DNA of 64,000 nucleotides. Origin: Pseudomonadota bacterium. GTDB taxonomy: Bacteria > Pseudomonadota > Gammaproteobacteria > Burkholderiales > Thiobacillaceae. The notes below the pieces were generated by a model. That model saw only the letters and a list, made by a program, of their open reading frames with translations. It did not search any database and was not told where the DNA came from. Made by a program: the position numbers and the translations under genes. Positions 27,398-35,975 of the stretch are shown in pieces. Location: positions 1 to 64,000 of the forward strand of contig JAURYL010000116.1 of NCBI GenBank assembly GCA_030653935.1, given 5' to 3'. Numbering within the stretch: position 1 is the stretch's first letter; each line of letters begins with the position of its first letter.

Positions 27398-28441
27398 ATG
27401 ATCAACATACTGATAACCGAAGATTCCGACGTCGTCGCCGCCCTGCTGCGGGGGATATTCCAGTCCGAACCGGACATGCGAGTGGTCGGGCGCGCGCGCG
27501 ATGGCCGCGAGGCGGTGACCCTGGTGAATGAGTTGAAGCCGGATCTGGTGACCATGGACATCCGGATGCCGGTGATGGACGGCTTCGAAGCCACGCGCAT
27601 GATCATGGCGACACAACCACTGCCCATCGTGGTGATCAGTTCCAGCGTGGATGACGAGGAATTGCGCATTACCTTCCGCGCCATCGAGGAGGGCGCGCTG
27701 GCGGTCATCGAAAAGCCGCGCGGCTTGAGCCATCCCGATTTCGAACGGATACGGCGCGATCTGGTGGAAACGGTGCGGGCGATGGCCGAGGTGAAAGTGG
27801 TGCGCCGCCGCCGCCCACAGCCGAGCGCGGCGATCTTCCAGGCGCCGGCGCCACGCCGTGGCGGTGCCCGCTACGAGGTGGTCGGGCTGGCGCTGTCCAC
27901 CGGAGGGCCGCAGGCGCTATCCACGCTGCTGGCCGGCATGCCGGTCGGCTATCCCCTGCCGCTCCTGGTGGTACAGCACATCTCGCCCGGCTTCGTCGGC
28001 GGTTTGGTCGGCTGGCTGCGCGGCCAGACGCTGCTGGAAGTGTGTCTGGCCAAGGCGGGTACACCCTTGCAAGCGGGCACCGTGTACGTCGCCCCTGATG
28101 CACACCATCTGGAAGTGGCGCGCCGCGATGGCCGCTTACATGCACGTTTGTCCTCGGAGCCGCCCATCGACCGCTTCCGGCCCTCGGCCACCGCCCTGTT
28201 CCATTCTCTGGCGCGCTGCTGCGGCGCGGCCGCGATCGGCGGCATCTTCACCGGCATGGGTTCGGACGGCAGCGATGGCCTGGTCGCCCTGCACCGCGCC
28301 GGCGGCCATGTCTTCGCCCAGGACGAGGAAAGCTCCGTGGTCTACGGCATGCCCGGCGCCGCCTGCGCCGCCGGCTGCGTCGATCAGGTCGTCCCCCTGG
28401 CACGCATTCCCACCCATCTCATCGAACTGGCAAGGAGTTGA
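27398..28441 (+). CDS. cheB: chemotaxis methylesterase CheB
   Basis: Response-regulator methylesterase that removes receptor methyl groups, 347 residues. REC domain (ITEDSD, phosphoacceptor D in VTMDIRMPVMDGF, ISSSV, K in IEKPRG) joined by a linker (about 130-155) to the esterase domain. Catalytic Ser lies in ALSTGGPQA, His in VVQHISPGF and Asp in GMGSDGSDG. I start at ATG 27398; the upstream open frame is only repeat translation. Equivalent to WspF. The stop overlaps the TTG two codons before the next start, so the following gene is coupled. Confidence 0.93.
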   Translation: MINILITEDSDVVAALLRGIFQSEPDMRVVGRARDGREAVTLVNELKPDLVTMDIRMPVMDGFEATRMIMATQPLPIVVISSSVDDEELRITFRAIEEGALAVIEKPRGLSHPDFERIRRDLVETVRAMAEVKVVRRRRPQPSAAIFQAPAPRRGGARYEVVGLALSTGGPQALSTLLAGMPVGYPLPLLVVQHISPGFVGGLVGWLRGQTLLEVCLAKAGTPLQAGTVYVAPDAHHLEVARRDGRLHARLSSEPPIDRFRPSATALFHSLARCCGAAAIGGIFTGMGSDGSDGLVALHRAGGHVFAQDEESSVVYGMPGAACAAGCVDQVVPLARIPTHLIELARS

Positions 28442-28443
28442 CC

Positions 28444-29262
28444 ATGCCGAATTCCCAAGACGCCCCGCTGTCGCGTGAAGTCCTCCTGGATGTCTTCTGC
28501 AAGGAGACACGGGAACGTCTGGCGCGCGCACTTGCCAGCCTGGAACAAGGGCCGGAAGGCTGCGACTACGATCAGGTGCATCAGGAATTCGACAGCCTGC
28601 ACGGCGGCGCGCGCGCGGTGGATCTGCCCTGGCTGGAACACTACAGCCGGGTGGTGGCGGGCTACGCGCGCTTGTTGCGCCACCTGAAACGCGGCGGCCA
28701 GCACGAGGAAACCCACGCACTGCTCACCCAGGCGGTCAGCGCGTTGGTGGAGCAGTGCCGCAAGACCCCGCTGGTCGAACTGCTCTCAGGGGATGAACCG
28801 GAAATGCCGATGCGCGCGATGCTGAACAGCATGCAGACCCTGATGCAGCGCGCCAGCCTGAACGAGCTTTCGCCCTGTGCGAAGCTGGCCGCCGAGCGGC
28901 CACTGGTGCTGCTGGTGGTGGATGATTCCTCCACCTCGCGCCTGCTGTTCCGGATTCATATGCCGACGGACAGCGGCCACGTCGTACATGAGGCGGAGGA
29001 TGCCGAAAGCGCGCTGCGGGTGGCGCTGGAAGTCCGGCCGGACGTGGTGTTCCTGGACTACAACATGCCCGACTGCAATGGCGTGGAGATCGCCCGCAAG
29101 CTGCGCGCGGCGGGGCTCGATCCGTGTTGCATCCTGCTCACCGCCAATGTGCAGCAGGCCGTTCTCAACGAAGCGCGCGATGCGAGTTTCGCCGGAGTGC
29201 TGGAGAAGCCGGTGAGCCGCGACAAGATCGCCGGCGCGCTGCGCATGGCGACACAGGGCTGA
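28444..29262 (+). CDS. Hpt-like/receiver protein
   Basis: 272 residues. The C-terminal half is a clear REC domain (VVDDSSTSRLLFR, phosphoacceptor D in VVFLDYNMPDCNG, LLTAN, K in LEKPVSRD). The N-terminal half is all helical and carries DSLHGGARAVDLPWLEHYS, which resembles an Hpt phosphotransfer motif with H near residue 52; that identification is tentative. A perfect AAGGAG six bases upstream fixes the start at 28444. It sits between cheB and cheC and may act as phosphate relay or sink between CheA and the other receivers. I know no named orthologue. Confidence 0.82.
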   Translation: MPNSQDAPLSREVLLDVFCKETRERLARALASLEQGPEGCDYDQVHQEFDSLHGGARAVDLPWLEHYSRVVAGYARLLRHLKRGGQHEETHALLTQAVSALVEQCRKTPLVELLSGDEPEMPMRAMLNSMQTLMQRASLNELSPCAKLAAERPLVLLVVDDSSTSRLLFRIHMPTDSGHVVHEAEDAESALRVALEVRPDVVFLDYNMPDCNGVEIARKLRAAGLDPCCILLTANVQQAVLNEARDASFAGVLEKPVSRDKIAGALRMATQG

Positions 29263-29267
29263 AGCCG

Positions 29268-30044
29268 ATGCACCTGTCGGACGCGCAACGCGACGTGCTC
29301 ACCGAACTGGGCAACATCGGCATCAGCCGGGCCGCGCGCCAGCTTTCCAGTTTGCTGAACGAACCGATCCGCATCGCGGTGCCGCGCGTGGAGCTGTGTA
29401 CCGCGAGCGAAGCCAGCGCCTGTCTCGACAGCAAGGGCCTGTCCATGGATAACTTGGACAATTATGGGTGTGCCGGCGGGATGCGATGTAAGGCGCCGGA
29501 CGCGCAGCATGGCCGTTCCCTGCAAGCGGACGGCAACGCAGCAGCGCGCCCACCAGTGCAGCCAGAATGTTTAAGTTATCCATGGACAGGCCCCAAGGGC
29601 GGCGAACTGGCCTGCGTCTACCAGCGCATGTCCGGCGAATTGAGCGGCCGCATCGCCCTGCTGCTGCCTTCGGGCGGCAGCCACCTGCTGTTCCATGACC
29701 TGCTCGGGCACGCGGCGCCGCTACAGGGGCTGGATCTACGCGCCTTCGAACACGAGGCGATGACCGAAATCGGCAACATCCTCATTTCGTCCTGTGTCAG
29801 TGCCATGGCCGACATGCTGGAACTGCGTATCGACGTCTCCGTGCCGCGCTTCGCCGAGGCCACCGCCCACGACCTGTTCAACGACACGATGCCGGATCAG
29901 GAGGAAGCGCCAGCGTTGCTCATCCACACCCGCCTGACCGCCGCCCGGCGCGAGCTGGAAGGCTCGATCATGCTGCTGCTGTCGGCGGCGGCGGCGGAAA
30001 AGGTGATGTTTGCGGTTCAGGCCCTGATCCTGGCCGCGGATTAA
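29268..30044 (+). CDS. cheC: CheC-type phosphatase with in-frame palindromic insertion
   Basis: 258 residues. CheC proteins dephosphorylate receiver domains with two E-x-x-N active sites; both are present: LTELGNIGISRAARQL (about 10-25) and EAMTEIGNILISSCVSAM (about 164-181). Between them a 54-codon block (about residues 58-111, from LSMDNLDNYG to YPWTGPKG) has no family counterpart. It is encoded by an element with perfect 20-bp terminal inverted repeats and a possible CAAGGG target duplication. Without it the sequence reads ACLDSKGGELACVYQRM, a smooth CheC strand. The insertion lies in a surface region between repeats of the fold, so activity may survive. Start ATG at 29268, five bases after the previous stop. 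Confidence 0.85.
   Translation: MHLSDAQRDVLTELGNIGISRAARQLSSLLNEPIRIAVPRVELCTASEASACLDSKGLSMDNLDNYGCAGGMRCKAPDAQHGRSLQADGNAAARPPVQPECLSYPWTGPKGGELACVYQRMSGELSGRIALLLPSGGSHLLFHDLLGHAAPLQGLDLRAFEHEAMTEIGNILISSCVSAMADMLELRIDVSVPRFAEATAHDLFNDTMPDQEEAPALLIHTRLTAARRELEGSIMLLLSAAAAEKVMFAVQALILAAD
29436..29592. mobile_element. MITE-like element inside cheC
   Basis: 157 bp bounded by perfect 20-bp inverted repeats at 29436-29455 and 29573-29592 (GGCCTGTCCATGGATAACTT and complement). CAAGGG occurs on both sides (29432 region and 29594-29599), fitting a 6-bp target duplication; element plus duplication is 162 bp, exactly 54 codons. No transposase is encoded. Confidence 0.85.
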
Positions 30045-30055
30045 GGCGGAAAACC

Positions 30056-30970
30056 ATGCACGGCAAACCCTATGACCCCCTACCCATCGGCGTCCTGGTT
30101 CTGGATGGACAGATGCGGATACGTACCTGGAACCGCTGGCTGGCCGAGCACACCGGCATTCCCGACACCCGCGCCATTTCACAGCGCCTGGAAGACCTGT
30201 TTCCCGGCTTTCGCAATCCCCGCTTCCAGATGGCCGTGGAACAGGTTCTCCGCAACGGCGGGCCACAGATTCTGTCGCAGGCGCTGCATCGCTACCTGAT
30301 TCCCATCGACTTGCCGCACCTGGCCCGGCACGGCTTCGGCCTGATGCGCCAGCATGTGCATATCGAGGCCTACTCGCGGGGCGACGAGCGCCTGGCCCTG
30401 GTCAGCGTGATCGACGTAACCGGCAGCGTACTGCGCACCGAGGCGCTCACCGACGTGGCGCAACGCCTGGAGCATGACGTCAACCATGACCCGCTGACCG
30501 GCCTGTTCAACCGCCGCTTCATGTGGGAATGGCTGGATCATCAGCAACGCCAGGCACAACGGCACCATTACCCAATCGCCGCCATGATGCTGGACGTGGA
30601 CCATTTCAAGGAAATCAACGACCGCCACGGCCACCCCATTGGTGACCGCGTGCTACAGGACCTGGCGCGACAATTGACCATCTGGGTACGCGAGTCGGAT
30701 GTCGTGGTGCGCTACGGCGGCGAAGAATTCCTGATCCTGCTGCCCTGCTGCGACCAGACCCTGAGCCAGGAAGTGGCCGAGCGCATCGTGCGGCAGACCC
30801 GCCAGAGCTGCCTGGGCAGCCTGCCCATCGGCGCGATCACTTGCAGCATCGGCGTCGCCCTGTTCGACACCGATCACCCGCTGCCCCCCGCCGACCTGCT
30901 CAACCTCGCCGACCGCCGCCTCTATCTGGCCAAGCAGGCTGGGCGCGACCGGGTCGTGACCAGCGGTTGA
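30056..30970 (+). CDS. PAS-GGDEF diguanylate cyclase
   Basis: 304 residues. N-terminal PAS-like domain (PIGVLVLDGQMRIRTWNRWL onward, to about 130), a coiled-coil linker and a GGDEF domain with intact GGEEF (YGGEEFLILLP) and an RESD inhibitory site five residues upstream. Substrate-binding residues (LDVDHFKEINDRHGH) are conserved, so c-di-GMP synthesis is expected. It ends the chemosensory cluster where wspR would lie, but it has a PAS rather than a REC domain, so it cannot be a direct CheA phosphorylation target by sequence. Control may be through ligand binding or protein contact. Confidence 0.9.
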   Translation: MHGKPYDPLPIGVLVLDGQMRIRTWNRWLAEHTGIPDTRAISQRLEDLFPGFRNPRFQMAVEQVLRNGGPQILSQALHRYLIPIDLPHLARHGFGLMRQHVHIEAYSRGDERLALVSVIDVTGSVLRTEALTDVAQRLEHDVNHDPLTGLFNRRFMWEWLDHQQRQAQRHHYPIAAMMLDVDHFKEINDRHGHPIGDRVLQDLARQLTIWVRESDVVVRYGGEEFLILLPCCDQTLSQEVAERIVRQTRQSCLGSLPIGAITCSIGVALFDTDHPLPPADLLNLADRRLYLAKQAGRDRVVTSG

Positions 30971-30971
30971 G

Positions 30972-31016
30972 GGGGTGGCCTCCCCCTTTTTCAAAGGGGG
31001 ATTGAGGGGGATTTAG
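30972..31016. repeat. family F hairpin
   Basis: CCCCCTTTTTCAAAGGGGG hairpin followed by GAGGGGGATTT, at the end of the chemosensory cluster; related to the element inside ileS and possibly acting as a transcript end. Confidence 0.6.
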
Positions 31017-31018
31017 TC

Positions 31019-31091
31019 GTAGGTTGGGCAAAGCGAAGCGTGCCCAACATGGCGACGGGTTGTTGGCCACGCTGCGCTTTGCCCAACCTAC
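31019..31091. repeat. family A palindromic repeat
   Basis: 73-bp copy between the GGDEF gene and fkpB. The rest of 30971-31214 holds no gene. Confidence 0.88.
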
Positions 31092-31214
31092 GCCTCAAAC
31101 CATGCGACTGCTGAGGCAGCCTGCAAATCAGGGCGCTATAGCCCCTTCGGATTTCGGAATGCACCCTTGGCGGGCGGTAAACTCGCGCGCTGTTCGCTTG
31201 TCTTGCCTCCTGCC

Positions 31215-31658
31215 ATGAACCTTGATTCCACTGCCCTGCGCCTGGGTGACCAGGTCACCCTGCATTACCGCCTGTCCTGTCAGGACGAAATACTGGTCGA
31301 CACCTTCACCGAAGGACCGGAGACATTCACCCTCGGCCACGGCGAGATCGACGCGCGCCTGGAAAGCCTGTTGCTCGGCCTGCGCGTCGGTGACCACCCT
31401 CTGTTCGAACTGCCCCCCGGCGATGCGTTCGGCCCGCATGATCCGACGATGATCTATCTTCTGCCCCGGAACGACTTTCCCGGTGACATGGAACTCGCCG
31501 TGAACAGCGGCGTCGATTTCACCCTGCCCAATGGCCAGAGCGTGACCGGCTCCGTGCTGGAGATCGACGCCGACGAAGTGCGCGTCGATTTCAACCACCC
31601 CCTGGCCGGACTGCCGGTGAACTTCGAAGTCCGGATACTCGCCATCACACCGAAATAA
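31215..31658 (+). CDS. fkpB: FKBP-type peptidyl-prolyl isomerase (SlpA)
   Basis: 147 residues, SlpA-like FKBP with inserted-in-flap domain. Visible: [46 protein letters not shown], the DAFGPHDP turn, and [19 protein letters not shown] at the end. Catalyses prolyl isomerisation in the cytoplasm and acts as a chaperone in the family. The start at ATG 31215 leaves out an unconserved 16-residue extension. It precedes ispH by two bases, the conserved fkpB-ispH pair seen near lspA in many proteobacteria; here the lspA link is broken by the 15-kb chemosensory cluster. Confidence 0.93.
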   Translation: MNLDSTALRLGDQVTLHYRLSCQDEILVDTFTEGPETFTLGHGEIDARLESLLLGLRVGDHPLFELPPGDAFGPHDPTMIYLLPRNDFPGDMELAVNSGVDFTLPNGQSVTGSVLEIDADEVRVDFNHPLAGLPVNFEVRILAITPK

Positions 31659-31660
31659 CC

Positions 31661-32587
31661 ATGCCGAAAACCATCCTCCTGGCCAATCCGCGCGGCTTCT
31701 GCGCCGGCGTCGACCGCGCCATCACCATCGTCGAACGTGCCCTGGAAAAATACGGCGCGCCCATCTTTGTGCGCCATGAAGTCGTCCACAACAAGTTCGT
31801 GGTGGATAACCTCAAGGCCAAGGGCGCGATTTTCATCGAAGACCTGGCCGACGTGCCGGCCGGCGCCACCCTGATTTACAGCGCCCACGGTGTGTCGCTC
31901 GCGGTGCGCCACGAGGCCGAGGCGCGCGGTTTCAATGTCTATGACGCCACCTGCCCACTGGTCACGAAAGTGCATGTGGAAGTGAAGAAGATGCGCGAGG
32001 CGGGCCTCGACATCGTCATGATCGGCCACAAGGGCCACCCGGAAGTGGAAGGCACCATGGGCCAGTCGGACGCCGGCATGCACTTGGTGGAAACCCCGGA
32101 GGATGTCGCCGGCCTGAGCGTGGCCAACCCGGAAAAACTGGCCTACGTCACCCAGACCACCCTGTCGGTGGACGATGCCAGCCGCGTGGTGGACGCGCTG
32201 CGGGCGCGCTTCCCGGAGATACGCGGCCCGAAGAAGGACGACATCTGCTACGCCACCCAGAACCGCCAGGACGCGGTGAAAACGCTGACCGCGCAATGCG
32301 ATCTGGTGATCGTGGTCGGTTCGCCGAACAGTTCCAACTCCAACCGCCTGCGCGAAGTCGCGGCCAAGGCCGGCACGCCCGCCTACATGGTGGACAACGC
32401 CGGCCAGTTGCAAGCGGAATGGCTGCAAGGGAAGCAGCATGTCGGCGTCACCGCCGGCGCCTCGGCCCCGGAAGTGCTGGTGGAGGGGGTCATCCAGCGC
32501 TTGCGCGAATTGGGCGCGAACTCGGTTGCGACACTCGATGGCGTCGCGGAAAACGTCAATTTCCCGTTGCCGAAGGGGTTAGCGTAG
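31661..32587 (+). CDS. ispH: 4-hydroxy-3-methylbut-2-enyl diphosphate reductase
   Basis: Last step of the MEP isoprenoid pathway: reduces HMBPP to IPP and DMAPP using a [4Fe-4S] cluster. 308 residues, family norm. Cluster cysteines appear in [13 protein letters not shown] (C13), [12 protein letters not shown] (C96 region) and the third in [12 protein letters not shown]. The catalytic Glu motif reads [14 protein letters not shown] and the substrate loop [10 protein letters not shown]. The last codon and stop (GCG TAG) lie at the beginning of a family B repeat. Confidence 0.96.
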   Translation: MPKTILLANPRGFCAGVDRAITIVERALEKYGAPIFVRHEVVHNKFVVDNLKAKGAIFIEDLADVPAGATLIYSAHGVSLAVRHEAEARGFNVYDATCPLVTKVHVEVKKMREAGLDIVMIGHKGHPEVEGTMGQSDAGMHLVETPEDVAGLSVANPEKLAYVTQTTLSVDDASRVVDALRARFPEIRGPKKDDICYATQNRQDAVKTLTAQCDLVIVVGSPNSSNSNRLREVAAKAGTPAYMVDNAGQLQAEWLQGKQHVGVTAGASAPEVLVEGVIQRLRELGANSVATLDGVAENVNFPLPKGLA

Positions 32588-32679
32588 GGCGGAACGCCGA
32601 AGGCGGTTCCGCCGGAAGGTGGATCACCTGATCGAGCGATCCACCTTCCGGCGGATCGCCCTGCGGGCATCCGCCCTAC
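32584..32679. repeat. family B repeat between convergent ispH and mgtE
   Basis: 96 bp with arms GTAGGGCGGA and TCCGCCCTAC and a strong inner hairpin. The TAG in the left arm is the ispH stop and the complementary TAG in the right arm is the mgtE stop, so one symmetric element ends both genes; it may also act as a bidirectional terminator. Confidence 0.92.
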
Positions 32680-34118
32680 AGCAGCACCAGCGTCGCCAGC
32701 CCCAGGAAAATCAGGAAACCCATGCTGTCGGTGATGAAGGTCAGCAGGACATGGGCGCCGAAGGCCGGGTCATGGCCGAGACGGACGATGATGATGGGCG
32801 CCACGAAACCGGCCAGGGCCGCCACAATCAGGCTCATCAGCATCGCCGCCGCCATCACCAGGGCCAGCGCCGGATTGTCATAGAGCAGCCAGGTAACCAG
32901 GCCCATGATGCTGCCCCACATGACGCCATTGAGGATGGCGATGCCGAATTCCTTGATCAGCAGACGCTTGGTGTTTTCCCGTGAGATCAGCCCCAGGGCC
33001 AAACCGCGCACCATCAAAGTCAGCGTCTGGCTGCCTGAATTGCCGCCCATGCCGGCGACGATGGGCATCAGCGCGGCGAGCGCGGCGAGTTTTTCGATGC
33101 TGCCTTCGAAAGCACCGACCACGCGTGAGGCGAACAGGGCGGTACACAGGTTGATGGCCAGCCACAGCCAGCGGTTCTTGGCCGCTTTCCAGACCGTGGA
33201 GAAGAGGTCTTCCTCCTCGCGCAGGCCGGCGGCTTGCAGCATGTCCTCCTCCGCCTCGGCGCGGATGAAGTCCAGCACCACGTCGACGGTGAGACGCCCG
33301 ACCAGATTGCCGCGCGCATCGACGACCGGCGCGGTCACCAGGTCGTAACGCTCGAAAGCCTGCGCCGCCTCGGTGGCCGGGTCGGAGGGGTTGAACGACA
33401 CCGGATCGTCCGACATGATCGCCGCCACATGCACGTCGGGGTCGTGCACCAGCATGCGTTTCAGCGGCAGGGTACCGATCAGGTGTTCGTTCCGGTCCAC
33501 CACGAACAACTTGTCGGAATGGCTGGGCAATTCGCCCAGGCGGCGCAGATAGCGCAGGGCCACTTCCAGGGTGACGTCGGCGCGGATGGTGACGAAGTCG
33601 TAGTCCATCAGGCCACCGACCGAATCCTCGTCGTAGGACAGGGAGGACTCGACCTGGGCGCGCTTGGCGTTGTCCAGGGACTTCATCAACTCCTGGACGA
33701 CATCCTTGGGCAGATCCATCGCCAGGTCGGCGATTTCGTCGGTATCCAGGCTGGCGGCGGCGGCCACCAGTTCGCGGATGTCCATCGTCGCGATCAGGGA
33801 CTCCCGCACCGCGTCCGAGACTTCCAGCAGGATGTCGCCGTCGCGATCCGCCTTGACCAGGCTCCAGACCAGAAGACGGTCTTCCAGCGGCAGGGCTTCC
33901 AGGATGTAGGCCACATCCGCCGGGTGCAACTTGTCCAGCCGCTTCTGAAGTTCCACCAGGTGCTGCTTGTGCACCAGCGACTCAACCAGGTCGTGGCGCG
34001 GCATCTCCTGCTTGTGCACCAGGCCTTCCACCAGACGATGCCGCGCCAGCAGGTTCTTGACCTGCTTCAGGCTGTCCTCGACAGGCATTTGGGCGGGGAG
34101 TTCGTGTTGGTCGGACAT
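32676..34118 (-). CDS. mgtE: MgtE-type magnesium transporter
   Basis: 480 residues: N-terminal superhelical domain (about 10-140; HPADVAYILEALP), two CBS domains (about 145-270) that sense Mg2+, a plug helix, and a five-TM channel domain with the signature GGNSGSQTLTLMVRGLALG (about 375-393). Imports Mg2+ (or Co2+) across the inner membrane. The ATG at 34118 is used; the 41-residue upstream extension lacks family similarity. An imperfect internal duplication near the N-terminus (RLVEGLVHKQEMPRHDLVES followed by LVHKQHLVEL) is visible. The stop codon is supplied by the repeat shared with ispH. Confidence 0.94.
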   Translation of the reverse strand: MSDQHELPAQMPVEDSLKQVKNLLARHRLVEGLVHKQEMPRHDLVESLVHKQHLVELQKRLDKLHPADVAYILEALPLEDRLLVWSLVKADRDGDILLEVSDAVRESLIATMDIRELVAAAASLDTDEIADLAMDLPKDVVQELMKSLDNAKRAQVESSLSYDEDSVGGLMDYDFVTIRADVTLEVALRYLRRLGELPSHSDKLFVVDRNEHLIGTLPLKRMLVHDPDVHVAAIMSDDPVSFNPSDPATEAAQAFERYDLVTAPVVDARGNLVGRLTVDVVLDFIRAEAEEDMLQAAGLREEEDLFSTVWKAAKNRWLWLAINLCTALFASRVVGAFEGSIEKLAALAALMPIVAGMGGNSGSQTLTLMVRGLALGLISRENTKRLLIKEFGIAILNGVMWGSIMGLVTWLLYDNPALALVMAAAMLMSLIVAALAGFVAPIIIVRLGHDPAFGAHVLLTFITDSMGFLIFLGLATLVLL

Positions 34119-34256
34119 GGGCGATAGGATGAAAAGCCCGCCGATTCTAATGGCTTGCGGGGGGTGGGCAAACGGCAACCTGGCCGGTCCGCGCGGCATA
34201 TGGAAGCAAAGGGTGGAAATAAATCGTTCCACCCGCGCCATCTGGTAGCAAAAGAC

Positions 34257-34283
34257 TAAAGAAGCAGCGCGACACGCCGATAA
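34257..34283 (+). promoter_or_regulatory. sigma-28 (FliA) promoter
   Basis: TAAA at 34257-34260, exactly 15 bases, GCCGATAA at 34276-34283: a perfect match to the flagellar class 3 consensus, 30 bases before a chemoreceptor start. Confidence 0.92.
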
Positions 34284-34312
34284 ACACCCAATCTCAACGG
34301 GGGTATATCGCC

Positions 34313-35962
34313 ATGTTCAGGAATCTCAATGTGACCTACCGCATCCTGGCACTCATGCTCGCTTGCGGCCTGCTGCTTCTATCGATCGCACTCATCGGCT
34401 GGCAGGGCATGAAAACCATGACCCGTAGCCTGGATACGGTCTATCAGGACCGCGCCGTGCCGATGCGCGATCTGGCGCGCATGCAGATGCTGCTCCAGAA
34501 GAACCTGACGGAAATTCTGCTCGCCTATCAGCACGACCCGAACTCCCCGGCCGCTCATCTGCACGACCACCCGATCGAGATGCACCTGGAGGCATTCGTC
34601 GAACGGCGCAAGGAAATCAACGCCTTATGGAACGATTACACCGCCACCCTGCTGACCGACAAGGAGAAGACGCTGGTCGCCGATTTCGAATCCCAGCGCC
34701 AGGCCTGGCTGGTGGCCTGCCAGCCGGCATTCGTGAAACTGGCGGCGCACGATTTCGAGAAGGAGGCCCTGATCGGCTTTCTCAAGGAGCGCAAGCACAG
34801 CGGCGAGGCCGCGCTGACCACCCTGGGCAATCTGATCCAGCTCCAGGCTGACGTCGCGAAAACACAATTCGAAGAGGGGCATGCCCTCTACCAGCGCAAT
34901 CAGACGCTGTTTCTCGGCCTGATCGTGGGCGGCCTGGGCCTGACCGGCTTGTTCGCCTTCCTCCTGATCCGTTCCATCACCCACCCCCTCAAGCAGGCGG
35001 TGGAACTGGCGGAAGCCGTGGCACAGGGCGATCTGAGCCGGCCCATCGAGCCTGGCGGCACGAACGAGATCGGCCGCTTGCTGACCGCGATGGGCCGCAT
35101 GCAGGAAGGACTGAAGCAAATGGTGCGCGCCAGCCAGATGAACGCGTTACGACTCAACGATGCCGCGCACGGTTTGTCCGCGTCCGCCGCCGAGGTCGCC
35201 CGCGCCAGCGAGGAGCAGAGCGAGGCCGCCTCGGGCATGGCGGCGGCAGTCGAGGAAATGAGCGTGTCCATCGACCAGGTGGGCGACCACGCGCGCGAGG
35301 CGCACGCGCAATCCCTGCGTTCCGGCGAGCAATCGCGCGAGGGCGGGCAGGTGGTGCATGCCGCCGCCAACGAGATCGGCCGCATCGCCGACGCGGTCAA
35401 TACCTCCGCGTCCAGCATCCGCGAACTGGAAGGTTATTCCAACGAAATCTCGGCCATCGTCGGGGTGATTCGTGAAATCGCCGACCAGACCAATCTGCTC
35501 GCGCTCAACGCCGCCATCGAGGCGGCGCGCGCCGGCGAGCAGGGACGCGGTTTTGCTGTGGTGGCCGATGAAGTGCGCAAGCTGGCGGAACGCACCGCGA
35601 GTTCCACGCAGCAGATCGCCGGCATGATCGACAAGGTTCAGGCCGGCGCGCGCCGCGCCGTATCGGAAATGGAGGCGGGCGTGACGCGCGTCGCTGAAGG
35701 CGTGCAGTTCGCTCATCGCGCCGGCGATTCCATCATCGGCATCCAGGAAGGCGCGGCGCGCGTGGTAAGCGCGGTGGACGACATCGCCGCCAGCCTGCGA
35801 GAACAATCCATCGCCGCGCAGTCTCTCGCTGGCGGGGTGGAGCGCATCGCCCAGATGGCGGAGCGGAACAGCGCCGCAGTCGGCCAGACCGCGGCCTCGG
35901 CGCAGGAAATGGAAACCCTGGCGGGCGAACTCGGCGCTTCGGTGGCCCGCTTCCGGGTATAG
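34313..35962 (+). CDS. methyl-accepting chemotaxis protein with four-helix-bundle sensor
   Basis: 549-residue transmembrane receptor. TM1 (about 10-30), periplasmic helical bundle of the 4HB type (about 32-190) containing [22 protein letters not shown]2 (about 198-220), HAMP (about 221-275), and a signalling domain with the conserved tip [20 protein letters not shown] and [16 protein letters not shown]. No C-terminal CheR/CheB tether pentapeptide is seen. The perfect sigma-28 promoter upstream places it in the flagellar regulon, so a role in swimming chemotaxis is likely. The ligand is unknown. Confidence 0.94.
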   Translation: MFRNLNVTYRILALMLACGLLLLSIALIGWQGMKTMTRSLDTVYQDRAVPMRDLARMQMLLQKNLTEILLAYQHDPNSPAAHLHDHPIEMHLEAFVERRKEINALWNDYTATLLTDKEKTLVADFESQRQAWLVACQPAFVKLAAHDFEKEALIGFLKERKHSGEAALTTLGNLIQLQADVAKTQFEEGHALYQRNQTLFLGLIVGGLGLTGLFAFLLIRSITHPLKQAVELAEAVAQGDLSRPIEPGGTNEIGRLLTAMGRMQEGLKQMVRASQMNALRLNDAAHGLSASAAEVARASEEQSEAASGMAAAVEEMSVSIDQVGDHAREAHAQSLRSGEQSREGGQVVHAAANEIGRIADAVNTSASSIRELEGYSNEISAIVGVIREIADQTNLLALNAAIEAARAGEQGRGFAVVADEVRKLAERTASSTQQIAGMIDKVQAGARRAVSEMEAGVTRVAEGVQFAHRAGDSIIGIQEGAARVVSAVDDIAASLREQSIAAQSLAGGVERIAQMAERNSAAVGQTAASAQEMETLAGELGASVARFRV

Positions 35963-35975
35963 ATGCGGCAGGCCC

